From Thermodesulfobacterium sp. (GTDB lineage Bacteria > Desulfobacterota > Thermodesulfobacteria > Thermodesulfobacteriales > Thermodesulfobacteriaceae), in assembly GCA_017656385.1 (NCBI GenBank), contig JACDNX010000004.1, positions 124,001 through 188,000 on the forward strand: a DNA stretch of 64,000 nt, in the 5' to 3' direction. The notes below the pieces were generated by a model. That model ran no database searches and was not told where the DNA came from. It saw only the letters and a program-made list of their open reading frames with translations. The position numbers and the translations under genes were made by a program. Position 1 is the first letter of the stretch, and the number at the start of each line of letters is the position of its first letter. Positions 25,901 through 34,765 of this stretch are shown here, piece after piece.

Positions 25901-27079
25901 CCAGATTTTAATATTTAAGAGATGGTTGGGATTCTGTTTTATTTTCCAGTTGGTATCTATTCCTTTGATCTGTGGAGGCTGAAAACCAAATTTTATAATC
26001 TCATTTATAAGAACTTCAGCCAGATAAACATCCCTCTTATTTAAAATGCAAATTCCTATATTTTTTATACATTCTAAAGCAGTCCAAGGATAGAGATGAA
26101 GTTTTTCTTTTAAAATTTTAAAAAATTTAACCAAAAACTCGTCTAAGTTATGGAAAGATTTAGAATTGACCAAGTAAATAAGATTATTATTAACCTCTCT
26201 TATCAGCTCTTCGTGAATAAGTCTCAATATAGATATTTCTATAAGTTTAAACAAGAACAAAAGTTTTTTTTCTTCAGGAAAAATTGAATTGTCCAAAGAA
26301 TTGATAAATTGGATAAGCTCTTTCAACTGTCTCAGGAGATCCAAATGATCTGGGAAATCTAACAAAGTTTCCAACTCAAAGCGTTGAGACATCAACTCTT
26401 TAATCATCTTCTCAAAATAAAAACTTTCCAAAACAAATTTTCCTCCTGTATAAGAAAGATCTAATTTATCTATATGTTTCTCTGCAAGTTTTTTCCAGAG
26501 ACTATATGTAAGAACATAAGATCTTATAAGCAAGGATTTACAAATTTCTTCAATTTCTGGAGAAAAACCGAACTTTGTAAACTTAGATATCAATTTTTTA
26601 AAAGAATAATAATTCTCCAGGAAATTTAAAAAGTATTTTTCTGGAAGATTAGATATAGCTTTTAAAACTTCTTTAAGGATAGGGGCAATTTCCTGAAATG
26701 TTTTTTTATCTATAATATCAGCTGTTTTATCTAAAATGGAAAAAATTGCCTCGGCTGTTTTAATATTTAAATCTTTTTCTTCATTGAAAAATTTAAACAA
26801 AATATCAAAAATTAGCCAGTATCCTTTAATTTTTAGTTTATGATTGATAAGAAGAGAAAGATTTTTCAGAAAAAAGCTCCTAAACTCTTCTAAAACTATA
26901 TAGCTATTCTTATAAGGATGAAAAACTTCCCTTAATAAGGTTTTTATCTGATCTCTTAAGGCTGGAAAACTGGAAAATATTTCTAAAAAAACATTATACT
27001 CGGGTTCATAATGGACTTCTTCTACAAAAGTATAAGTCAAATTAGCTAATAAGGCTTTAGAAGTAAAGGTATCTATCAT
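22916..27079 (-). CDS. Giant PPDK-related protein: unknown helical N-terminus, ATP-grasp and phosphohistidine domains, no PEP barrel
   Basis: This 1387-residue protein ends in the first half of pyruvate phosphate dikinase. From about residue 885 come YLGGKGYNL, LSIRSGSALSMPGMMNTIL, AWDTYRRFIQSW, QQMVFGN with SGTGV, and GEDIVSG, the PPDK-type ATP-binding domain. The swivelling domain has His1322 in GGQTSHAAIV. The protein stops 65 residues later, so the PEP/pyruvate TIM barrel of a real PPDK is absent. The first 870 residues are helical, Leu/Lys/Phe-rich and unrecognised. It lies between two GAPDH genes, 4 bases from the upstream one. It could phosphorylate its own His from ATP and pass phosphate to an unknown acceptor. 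Confidence 0.85.
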   Translation of the reverse strand: MIDTFTSKALLANLTYTFVEEVHYEPEYNVFLEIFSSFPALRDQIKTLLREVFHPYKNSYIVLEEFRSFFLKNLSLLINHKLKIKGYWLIFDILFKFFNEEKDLNIKTAEAIFSILDKTADIIDKKTFQEIAPILKEVLKAISNLPEKYFLNFLENYYSFKKLISKFTKFGFSPEIEEICKSLLIRSYVLTYSLWKKLAEKHIDKLDLSYTGGKFVLESFYFEKMIKELMSQRFELETLLDFPDHLDLLRQLKELIQFINSLDNSIFPEEKKLLFLFKLIEISILRLIHEELIREVNNNLIYLVNSKSFHNLDEFLVKFFKILKEKLHLYPWTALECIKNIGICILNKRDVYLAEVLINEIIKFGFQPPQIKGIDTNWKIKQNPNHLLNIKIWLDIFKVNPEWCSSLLSALILNLKLYGVSIKDTDLFQREITALLNSPIKPVYNLVKQFCKILPIYYNEIGAEGLIRDFSTEVDEIFQRNDNLIHFLRKFVHIENSSLAVDFIRDILNYWLTLDGSFIKKYLPDEVYKRVITHEKEYHLKMQKLLKSLMKVLQKDDLKSILNEDINQIKIYIDGIEFDKVFKDKLYLVIFLYKLEYQKYYGVLEDIDTFLAQYSTEDFPFLSDLKNLLNNKKLDPLNKIDKMLTWLKELKESIILSSERFTPVEQILIKRHIAVDIPSMYGRYKEKKFDAIGLTFRIEYLINTLFEKILDNFNLCFVTKASFFKILKVLKVFRKALYIDGILSQKFDTYLNLLESSIKSYPLSYKQYLDIFRGLIDGVQHIVKAYYTSPFLKVFPLVFSALNTEDILEKYKRYFKNLSNKEETYFCISEMLIREIIDNAFVLKYLDRFLKKIYDLLSSYSDKVEAEDLNLLLSYDTRRTISLVHKPNPLVNDIIYLGGKGYNLTVIAKEENINVKVPYGFILTTEIFRCYGLIKKYEELWKDYEAKIRDYIKTLETLTGKKFGDKKNPLLLSIRSGSALSMPGMMNTILNVGANEEIIEGLAEISKNTWFAWDTYRRFIQSWAMSHGIPRDFFNNLMREHKRKYKVKKKKEFTGEQMRELALLYKNSVRKLGVFIGDDPWEQLFKGIELILNSWHNYKANAYREIMQLSEEWGTAVIVQQMVFGNKTLSSGTGVTLTTSPVGKFPRIILWGDYTPYNQGEDIVSGLVNVYPISLEQRKIENREGPSLEEAFPEIYKSLLKFAYYLVYEKGWGHQEIEFTFESETPEDLYILQVRDIILREERNVDFFDKKLLDELKMIGKGIGVSGGLVSGRIVFSLEDILEFKSTKDPLILLRYDTVPDNIKEISLVDGILTARGGQTSHAAIVASRLGKVCVVGCEKLSINEFKKEAKINTHILKLGDWITLNGMSGQIFKGKVEELIKGFSPV

Positions 27080-27083
27080 CTTT

Positions 27084-28085
27084 CTAAATTTCTTTTTCTG
27101 CTATATATCTTATCAAATCAAGAATTTTTACCGAATAACTCCATTCATTATCATACCAAGCTAATACTTTTACCAAATTCTTTTTTACTACTTTAGTGCT
27201 CAAACCATCAATAATGGCACTATAAGGCTCTCCGATAACATCAGAAGAAACTAAAGGCTCTTCAGTATATTTTAAATATTTATTCTGACCACTTTTAAAG
27301 ATTTTGTTTATTTCTGCAGGGGTAGTCTCTCCTTTTATCAAAATTGTAAAATCATTTAAAGAAACATCTGCAACAGGAACCCTTACACAGACACCCTCAA
27401 TTTTCCCTCTAAGAGCGGGAATAACTTTTATAATGGTTTCAAAATCTATATTAACAGGAACTATATTTAATGCTGCTGCTCTTGCCCTTCTAAAATCTTT
27501 AAAATGAACTGTATCAAGGAGTTTCTGTGTATTTGTATAAGCATGAATGCTATTGAGATAACAGCTTTCTATCTCATAGTACCTCATCAATAAATTTAGA
27601 ACAGGGACCGCAGAGTTGGAAATACAGGATGAGGCAGAAATAATATAATGCTGAGAAGGAGAATATTTTTCCTCATTTGCTCCCATAACTATGGTAATGT
27701 CTTCATTTATAGCAGGTGCAGAAATAATTACTCTTTTAACACCCCTGACAAGGTGCTTCCTTGCTAAAACTCCGTCTGTAAATCTTCCCGTGGCTTCTAT
27801 CACATAATTTACCCTTTCTTCATGCCAAGGAATTTTTTCAGGATCAGGTTCTTGATATATCCTTATTTTTTTATTATTTATTCTTATGTGGTCTCCTTTT
27901 ACCTCTATTTCATATGACAATTTCCCAAAAACTGAATCATATTTGAATAAATAGGCTAACATCTCTGGTGAAGAAAGATCATTAATACCTACTATATCAA
28001 AATTTTCAAACTCAGAATACTTTAGCTTTGCTCTTAAAATAGCTCTTCCAATTCTCCCAAACCCGTTAATTCCTACTTTTATCAT
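27084..28085 (-). CDS. Glyceraldehyde-3-phosphate dehydrogenase family (paralogue 2)
   Basis: This 333-residue protein has normal GAPDH length and the full fold: GINGFGRIGRAI, Asp36 in IVGINDLSS (NAD type), KYDSVFG, catalytic Cys154 in SASSCISNS, His181 in SIHAYTNTQ, VCVRVPVAD and WYDNEWSYS. The Cys context differs from the usual SxxCTTN: Ile and Ser replace the two threonines. It could be a true GAPDH or an erythrose-4-phosphate-type dehydrogenase; the sequence alone does not decide. It follows rimI by one base and precedes the PPDK-like gene by 4 bases. Confidence 0.82.
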   Translation of the reverse strand: MIKVGINGFGRIGRAILRAKLKYSEFENFDIVGINDLSSPEMLAYLFKYDSVFGKLSYEIEVKGDHIRINNKKIRIYQEPDPEKIPWHEERVNYVIEATGRFTDGVLARKHLVRGVKRVIISAPAINEDITIVMGANEEKYSPSQHYIISASSCISNSAVPVLNLLMRYYEIESCYLNSIHAYTNTQKLLDTVHFKDFRRARAAALNIVPVNIDFETIIKVIPALRGKIEGVCVRVPVADVSLNDFTILIKGETTPAEINKIFKSGQNKYLKYTEEPLVSSDVIGEPYSAIIDGLSTKVVKKNLVKVLAWYDNEWSYSVKILDLIRYIAEKEI

Positions 28086-28086
28086 C

Positions 28087-28521
28087 CTAAATCTCTTTTA
28101 ACATTACTAATGCTTCTTCCTTACCGTAATAATTTTTTCTTTTATAAAATACCTTAAATCCCATTTTCTTGTAAAAATTGTATGCCTGTAAATTAGAAGC
28201 TTTTACTTCTAAAAATATTTTACTTATCTTTTTTTCTTTACCAACTTCTATCAACTTTTGCAAAAGCTTTGTTCCTAAACCTTTTCTCTGATGCTTCCTT
28301 TTTATTCCTATTTTAAAAATTTCTATTTCAGGTGGAAACTCTCTAAAAATAAGATATCCAGTTACTTCACCTTCTTTTTTTAAAACCCAAATTTTAGAAA
28401 ATCTGTTTTTAAATTCTTCTAAAAGTTGAAAGTAAGACCATTTTTCTTCTAAAAAAAGTTCTTTTTCCAGTTCGAAAATAGTTTGCAGATCTTTCTCTTC
28501 AGCTTCATTGATGATAAACAT
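28087..28521 (-). CDS. GNAT N-acetyltransferase, RimI-like
   Basis: A 144-residue GNAT-fold acetyltransferase. The acetyl-CoA loop R-x-x-G-x-G/A appears as KRKHQRKGLGTKLLQKL near residue 80, followed by LEVKASNLQAYNFYKKMGF, the block characteristic of RimI, which acetylates the N-terminus of ribosomal protein S18. The end of rapZ overlaps its start by 17 bases. The substrate is inferred; other GNAT targets are possible. Confidence 0.8.
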   Translation of the reverse strand: MFIINEAEEKDLQTIFELEKELFLEEKWSYFQLLEEFKNRFSKIWVLKKEGEVTGYLIFREFPPEIEIFKIGIKRKHQRKGLGTKLLQKLIEVGKEKKISKIFLEVKASNLQAYNFYKKMGFKVFYKRKNYYGKEEALVMLKEI

Positions 28522-29383
28522 CCTTTTCTATATCTCTATAAGTTTTAACTATCTCTATTTCAGGATATTTTTCTTTTAACCTTTGAGACAAAATTTCTAT
28601 AATAGCTGGTGATCTATGCCTTCCTCCTGTGCATCCAATACCTATGGTAAGATATTGTTTGTTATCTTTATAATAAAACGGTATTAACCACTCTAAAAAA
28701 GATTCCAAGTATTCTACAAGTTTCAAAGTCTCAGGAAAATTTAACAAATATTTCTTAATTGTATCCTCTTTTCCACTTAAAGGTTTTAAAGAATCAACAA
28801 AATAAGGATTAGGCAAAAATCTTACATCAAATAAAAAACTTGCCTCAGAGGGAATTCCATACTTATATCCGAAACCTATTAGGTGAATAATCAAAGCTCT
28901 GTCAGAACTTCTATCCCTATAGAGCCTAAAAATTTCATTTCTTAATTGATGAACGTTAAAATCTGAAGTATCTACAATTAAATCTGCTATTTCTTTTAAA
29001 TCTCTCAAAAGTTCTCTTTCCTTCTCAATAACCTCTTTCAGACTTTTACTTCCTTCTTTCATTAAAGGATGAATTCTTCTTGTTTGATTAAATCTGGTAA
29101 TAATTACATCACTTCTTGCATCTAAAAAAAGGATTTCAAAATTGTATTTTTTTTTCTTAAGAATTTCAAAAACTGATGGATATTCTTTTAAAAAGTACTT
29201 ATCTCTTATATCCATTACCAAAGCGACTTTTTTATTTTCCAAACTTTCTTCAACCTCTTCTAAAAACTGCAAAAGGAGTCTTATCGGGAAATTATCAATA
29301 GAAAGATAACCCAGATCCTCCAAAGCTTTTAAAGCTGTGCTCTTACCAGACCCAGAAAGACCGGTAATTATAACTATATTCAT
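28505..29383 (-). CDS. rapZ: RapZ/YvcJ nucleotide-binding protein
   Basis: RapZ in enterobacteria senses glucosamine-6-phosphate and guides RNase E to the GlmZ small RNA, controlling glmS. This copy has Walker A GLSGSGKS at residues 7-14, LDARSDVIITRFNQTRR, and the C-terminal GIGCTGGRHRSPAIIE, the part that forms the sugar-phosphate site. I chose the ATG (MNIVIITG) rather than the TTG three codons upstream. It follows hpf and rpoN as in proteobacteria, but the usual ptsN and npr genes are missing, and glmS is encoded downstream in the same block. Whether GlmY/GlmZ-like RNAs exist here is unknown. Confidence 0.93.
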   Translation of the reverse strand: MNIVIITGLSGSGKSTALKALEDLGYLSIDNFPIRLLLQFLEEVEESLENKKVALVMDIRDKYFLKEYPSVFEILKKKKYNFEILFLDARSDVIITRFNQTRRIHPLMKEGSKSLKEVIEKERELLRDLKEIADLIVDTSDFNVHQLRNEIFRLYRDRSSDRALIIHLIGFGYKYGIPSEASFLFDVRFLPNPYFVDSLKPLSGKEDTIKKYLLNFPETLKLVEYLESFLEWLIPFYYKDNKQYLTIGIGCTGGRHRSPAIIEILSQRLKEKYPEIEIVKTYRDIEKDVYHQ

Positions 29384-29395
29384 ATATCTCAATCT

Positions 29396-29902
29396 TTAAG
29401 AAAGTTCTGGAATAACAATCACTGGTTTACCTTTCTCTAAATAAATTAAGCAAACTTTTTCATAATCGGTATTATAAAAAAGCATAAAATTATCTTCGTT
29501 CTTGTCAAACCATTCTAAAGCTTCTTGAGTGGACATAGGGTCAATTTTTATTGATTTTACTATGTATTTTTCTTCTGGTACTGAAGAAACAACACCTATG
29601 CTCTTACCCTTTCTAAACTCTTTTCTCTTTTCCTTAAATTTTTTAACCTGTTTTTCTACTGTTTCATAAGCCAAATCTATAGCCTCATAAATATCTGAAG
29701 TTTCTTCCTTAGCAATTATATTCTCTCCATCCCCATTTATAATAACTTCCACTATTTCTCTAAATTTTTCTCTTTTAAACACTACCTGAACACTCACCGG
29801 TCCCGAAAAATATTTCTCAAACTTTTTAAATTTTCTTTCAGCATAGTTTTTAATCGCTTCTGATGAGTCCATTCCCTTGAAAGTAAAATTAAATTCTACC
29901 AT
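29396..29902 (-). CDS. hpf: Ribosome hibernation promoting factor, long form
   Basis: Hpf binds the decoding region of the 30S subunit and dimerises ribosomes in stationary phase. The N-terminal S30AE domain covers about residues 1-100 (VEFNFTFKGMDSSEAIKNYA, KKFEKYF, DIYEAIDLAYETVEKQVKK). The C-terminal domain IDPMSTQEALEWFDKNEDNFMLF at about 122-144 marks the long form that makes 100S dimers without RMF. It is 20 bases downstream of rpoN. Confidence 0.94.
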   Translation of the reverse strand: MVEFNFTFKGMDSSEAIKNYAERKFKKFEKYFSGPVSVQVVFKREKFREIVEVIINGDGENIIAKEETSDIYEAIDLAYETVEKQVKKFKEKRKEFRKGKSIGVVSSVPEEKYIVKSIKIDPMSTQEALEWFDKNEDNFMLFYNTDYEKVCLIYLEKGKPVIVIPELS

Positions 29903-29922
29903 AAATCTCTCCCTCCTTCTTT

Positions 29923-31326
29923 TTATTGTTTTTTCAGAACCTTCCTCTCTCTTATAGAAGGAATTTGTAATTCTTCTCTATACTTAGTAACTGTTCTTCT
30001 TGCAATATTAATTCCGTACTTTTCTTTCAATATTTTGGATATTGCACTATCACTCAAAGGTTTGAAAGGATTCTCTTTTTCTATAATTTCTTTTATATAG
30101 TCTTTTACTGCTTTAGCTGACAGTCTCTCACCTTCTTTGTTCCTATATCCCGTAGAAAAGAAAAATTTAAGAGGAAATATTCCTCTTGGAGTTTGAACAT
30201 ACTTATGAGTAATTATCCTACTCACAGTAGATTCATGTAACTGAACATCCTCTGCAATATCCTTAAGAGTTAAAGGTTTTAAAAATTTTATACCCTTTTC
30301 CAAAAAATCTTTTTGATATTTTAAAATAGCTAAGCCTACTTTATAAAGATTTGAATATCTGCTATCTAAAGCCTTTAAAAGGTCCTCTGCATCTTTAAAT
30401 TTTTGTTTTAAAAATTTTTTAACCTCAAGAGAACCACTAAGCTTTTTCCCCTTTTTTAAAAATTGTTGATAGTACTTATTTAATTTTACTACAAATGTTT
30501 CCTCTTTTACCACCTCTACTTTCCATTCCTCTTCTTCTTTATAAAACACCAAATCCGGTTCTACATAAACTGTATTCTCATTAAAATAGTTTCTGGCAGG
30601 ATATGGCTCTAATTGTTTTATAACCTCTAAAGCATTTTCTATACTTTCTTTACTATATCCATAAGTTTCTTTTAAATAATCTATTCCTTGAGGTAACTCT
30701 TCAAAATGTTTTTCTATCAAAATATAAGGTAAGGAATTTTCAGCATATCCTGTAAATTCAAGTTGGGTAAGCAAACATTCTTTTATATCAAAAGAAGCTA
30801 TTCCTACCGGATCAAGAAATTTTAAAATATTTCTCACTTTTTCTACTTTCTCCAGAGAAACTCCAAATTCTCTTGCAATCTCCTCTAAAGATATATTCAA
30901 ATAACCTCTATCATCCAGATTCCCTATAATGTAATAGGCTATATTTTTTTCCAAAGAAGTTAAGTTTTTTAAATTAATCTGCCATAAAAGATAATCTACA
31001 AGTTTTTCTTCGGCTTTAAGTGTTTTTTCCCAGCTCCATTCTTCTTCTGGTATCTCTTCACCAAAATGAAACTTATTTTCTACCAGTTCTTCCTCAAAAT
31101 TGGTCTCTTCGTTCAGCTTGATTTCTTCTAAACTATTTTCTTTAAAATAACTAACTTCTGGAAGATCTTTATATTCAAGCTCTAAAAAGGGATTGCTATG
31201 AACTTCTTGAAGTAAAAAGTTATGTAATTCAAGTTTATTCAATTGTAATACCTTTAAGACGAGTTTAAGCTGAGGGGTAATTATTAGCTGTGGTTTAAGT
31301 TTTAATTCATTCCTTAGTTCTATCAT
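29923..31326 (-). CDS. rpoN: RNA polymerase sigma-54 factor RpoN
   Basis: RpoN directs polymerase to -24/-12 promoters and needs an enhancer-binding ATPase to open DNA. The activator-interacting N-terminus is ITPQLKLVLKVLQLNKLEL (residues 16-34), followed by an acidic linker, the core-binding domain, the helix-turn-helix region (LHESTVSRIITHKYV) and the C-terminal RpoN box ARRTVTKYREE. The 467-residue length is normal. I found no convincing -24/-12 promoter within this window. It lies between lptB and hpf, the conserved proteobacterial order. Confidence 0.96.
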   Translation of the reverse strand: MIELRNELKLKPQLIITPQLKLVLKVLQLNKLELHNFLLQEVHSNPFLELEYKDLPEVSYFKENSLEEIKLNEETNFEEELVENKFHFGEEIPEEEWSWEKTLKAEEKLVDYLLWQINLKNLTSLEKNIAYYIIGNLDDRGYLNISLEEIAREFGVSLEKVEKVRNILKFLDPVGIASFDIKECLLTQLEFTGYAENSLPYILIEKHFEELPQGIDYLKETYGYSKESIENALEVIKQLEPYPARNYFNENTVYVEPDLVFYKEEEEWKVEVVKEETFVVKLNKYYQQFLKKGKKLSGSLEVKKFLKQKFKDAEDLLKALDSRYSNLYKVGLAILKYQKDFLEKGIKFLKPLTLKDIAEDVQLHESTVSRIITHKYVQTPRGIFPLKFFFSTGYRNKEGERLSAKAVKDYIKEIIEKENPFKPLSDSAISKILKEKYGINIARRTVTKYREELQIPSIRERKVLKKQ

Positions 31327-31337
31327 TTTTTCAGTTT

Positions 31338-32054
31338 CTAAATAGCAAATTTTTCACCCAAAAACTTTTCTCTTACCAAATGATTTTCCAAAATTTCCTG
31401 AGGAGAACCTTTTCCTATTATTTTACCTTCTGCTATCACATAACCCTTATCACAAATTTTAAGAGTGTCCCTTACATTATGATCTGAAATTAATATCCCT
31501 ATACCCTCTTTTTTCAAACTTTTAAAAATCTCTTTTAGCTGGGCTATACCAATGGGATCTATTCCTGCAAATGGTTCATCTAAAAGGATAAACTGCGGTC
31601 CAATTAACAAAGCCCTTACTATCTCAACTTTTCTTTTCTGACCCCCAGAAAGGGTATAGGTTTTTTGATTTAATATCTCCTTAAGATTAAATAGCTCTAT
31701 ATAATATTCCAGTTTTTCTTTTACCCTCTTTAAATTATTCTTTAATCTCTCAAGCACGATTTTAAAATTTTCAGCTACTGTAAGTTTTCTAAACACTGAA
31801 GATTCCTGCGGTAAATAAACTATTCCTTTTTTGGCCCTTTCAGCTACATCCAAATGTGTAATAGCTTCGTTTCTCAATATTATCTCTCCCTTATCTGGCT
31901 TTAAAAATCCTGCAATCATATGAAAACAAGTGCTCTTTCCTGCTCCATTAGGACCTAAAAGCCCTACAACTTCTCCTTGCTGAATCTTTAAACATATATC
32001 CTTAACCACCAATTTTTTCTTAAAAGATTTTTTTAAATTTTTAGCTTCTAACAT
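31338..32054 (-). CDS. lptB: LPS export ABC transporter ATP-binding protein LptB
   Basis: LptB is the cytoplasmic ATPase dimer that powers lipopolysaccharide extraction by LptFG. The 238 residues show Walker A GLLGPNGAGKSTCFHMIAG near 33-51, the signature LSGGQKRKVEIVRALL near 138, and Walker B FILLDEPFAGIDPI near 160, followed by the LptB-specific GILISDHNVRDTL. It begins 16 bases after lptA and precedes rpoN by 11 bases. LptF/G are not in the window; LptA and LptE are. Confidence 0.96.
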   Translation of the reverse strand: MLEAKNLKKSFKKKLVVKDICLKIQQGEVVGLLGPNGAGKSTCFHMIAGFLKPDKGEIILRNEAITHLDVAERAKKGIVYLPQESSVFRKLTVAENFKIVLERLKNNLKRVKEKLEYYIELFNLKEILNQKTYTLSGGQKRKVEIVRALLIGPQFILLDEPFAGIDPIGIAQLKEIFKSLKKEGIGILISDHNVRDTLKICDKGYVIAEGKIIGKGSPQEILENHLVREKFLGEKFAI

Positions 32055-32070
32055 AAAAACTTACATATCC

Positions 32071-32532
32071 CTACTCAAAATACACATGAGCTCTAACTCT
32101 ACCCTCTCCCTTAGATAAAACTTCACTTTTATCTTCATTAAAGTATATAATTACAATCTCTCCTTCTACCAAATTTTTATCATGCCAAACTTTGGGAGTT
32201 TCTTCCAATACAAGTTTTTCTTGAGTTTTAAAATAAACTGCTTTACCAGCATAAGCTTTCCATTTTCCTTTCTCTATAATTACTCTTCCCAAAGCAATTA
32301 TTTTTTTTATTTCCCTTTTTTCTCCCTGAGTAGTAGTATAATACACATACATTTTATCACACCATACTTTTAAATCACCTTTAACTCCAAAAACATTTCC
32401 AGTAAATAAAACCAAGCCTTCACTTTCAAAAACTTGCATTTTGTCTGAAGTTATATTTATTTCAGAAGCATTAATAATTGTAGCAAATATCAAAAATATA
32501 AAAATTATTGAAAATATTCCTGTCAGTTTCAT
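32071..32532 (-). CDS. lptA: LPS transport periplasmic protein LptA
   Basis: A signal peptide (residues 1-22, MKLTGIFSIIFIFLIFATII then NASE) leads into an OstA-type beta-jellyroll: EINITSDKMQVFESEGLVLF, GNVFGVKGDLKVWCDKMYVY, IIALGRVIIEKG, and the repeat A-x-x-A-V-Y. LptA forms the periplasmic bridge for LPS. The protein is 153 residues. It is the first gene of the fifteen-gene minus-strand block. Only a weak ribosome site precedes its ATG. lptC, its usual neighbour, is not visible upstream. Confidence 0.87.
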   Translation of the reverse strand: MKLTGIFSIIFIFLIFATIINASEINITSDKMQVFESEGLVLFTGNVFGVKGDLKVWCDKMYVYYTTTQGEKREIKKIIALGRVIIEKGKWKAYAGKAVYFKTQEKLVLEETPKVWHDKNLVEGEIVIIYFNEDKSEVLSKGEGRVRAHVYFE

Positions 32533-32560
32533 AACAAAATTTTTTTGTTTAACTAATTAA

Positions 32561-32589
32561 AATATAAACCATCTTTTTTGTTTAAACAA
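32561..32589 (-). promoter_or_regulatory. Promoter of the lptA-to-rsfS block
   Basis: On the minus strand TTGTTT (32589-32584), a 17-base spacer and TATATT (32566-32561) precede lptA, giving a leader of roughly 20-25 bases without an obvious Shine-Dalgarno. The -35 hexamer is part of the 12-base palindrome TTGTTTAAACAA. This is the only good promoter I see for the following fifteen genes. Confidence 0.5.
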
Positions 32590-32671
32590 GCCAAAGTTTT
32601 TAGAAGAAGCTGAAACAGGACTTTAGAAGAGATTATTTAATTTTGAAAATTTGAAAGAAGACTTTCCTAAA

Positions 32672-32712
32672 AATATTAAAAGGGGGCTTTTTAAAAGCCC
32701 CCTTTTAATATT
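32672..32712 (-). terminator. Intrinsic terminator of groESL
   Basis: A perfect 20-bp inverted repeat around a single T, with a core of five G and five C flanked by A and T runs, lies 14 bases after the groEL stop. On the minus strand the stem ends in a T-rich arm (TTTTAATATTTTT). Because of its symmetry it could also stop transcription arriving from the other side. Confidence 0.9.
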
Positions 32713-32725
32713 CTACTTTATGATT

Positions 32726-34372
<1,647 letters not shown>

Positions 34373-34379
34373 TTAATTA

Positions 34380-34670
34380 TTATTCTTCAATAATAGCTAA
34401 GACATCATCTTCTCTCATAATTAGGTATTCTTCACCTTTTATTTTAATCTCGGTTCCAGCATATTTGCTAAAAAGAATCTTATCTCCTTCTTTTACTGTT
34501 AAAGGCTGCTTCTGACCACTATCTAATAGTCTACCATCTCCCACAGCTATTACTTTACCCATAATGGGTTTTTCCTTGGCTGTGTCTGGAATAATAATTC
34601 CTGAATCTGTTTTCTGCTCTTCTTCAATACGTTGAACTAAAATCCGATCATACAATGGTCTGATCTTCAT
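34380..34670 (-). CDS. groES: Co-chaperonin GroES (Hsp10)
   Basis: GroES is the heptameric lid of GroEL. The 96 residues begin [17 protein letters not shown] and contain the mobile loop [15 protein letters not shown] and the roof/base strands [13 protein letters not shown] and [27 protein letters not shown] strong AGGAGGTGGAA ribosome site precedes the ATG. Confidence 0.98.
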   Translation of the reverse strand: MKIRPLYDRILVQRIEEEQKTDSGIIIPDTAKEKPIMGKVIAVGDGRLLDSGQKQPLTVKEGDKILFSKYAGTEIKIKGEEYLIMREDDVLAIIEE

Positions 34671-34689
34671 ACTTCCACCTCCTTTTAGT

Positions 34690-34750
34690 ATTGAATTTCA
34701 ATCAATTTATTGTTTAGCTGAAAAAATAATCATTCATTTTTAAAAGACAA
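34690..34750 (-). promoter_or_regulatory. groESL promoter and leader with inverted repeat
   Basis: On the minus strand TTGTCT (34750-34745), a 16-base spacer and TATTTT (34728-34723) form a plausible promoter. Downstream in the leader is ATTGAA-N1-TTCAAT (34702-34690 read on minus), a 13-base inverted repeat just before the ribosome site. No CIRCE element (TTAGCACTC-N9-GAGTGCTAA) is present, so control is not by the classic HrcA operator. Confidence 0.42.
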
Positions 34751-34765
34751 GAGGGGAAAGAAAAA

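Noticed and set aside
22916-27079. Ordinary pyruvate phosphate dikinase or PEP synthase
   Set aside because: The C-terminal PEP-binding barrel is missing and 870 unrelated residues precede the ATP domain, so neither reaction can be assigned.
32590-32671. Short coding sequence or lptC remnant upstream of lptA
   Set aside because: Only short open stretches without start, ribosome site or LptC-like features were seen.
34671-34765. CIRCE operator or sigma32-type promoter for groESL
   Set aside because: Neither the TTAGCACTC inverted repeat nor CTTGAA/CCCCAT boxes are present.
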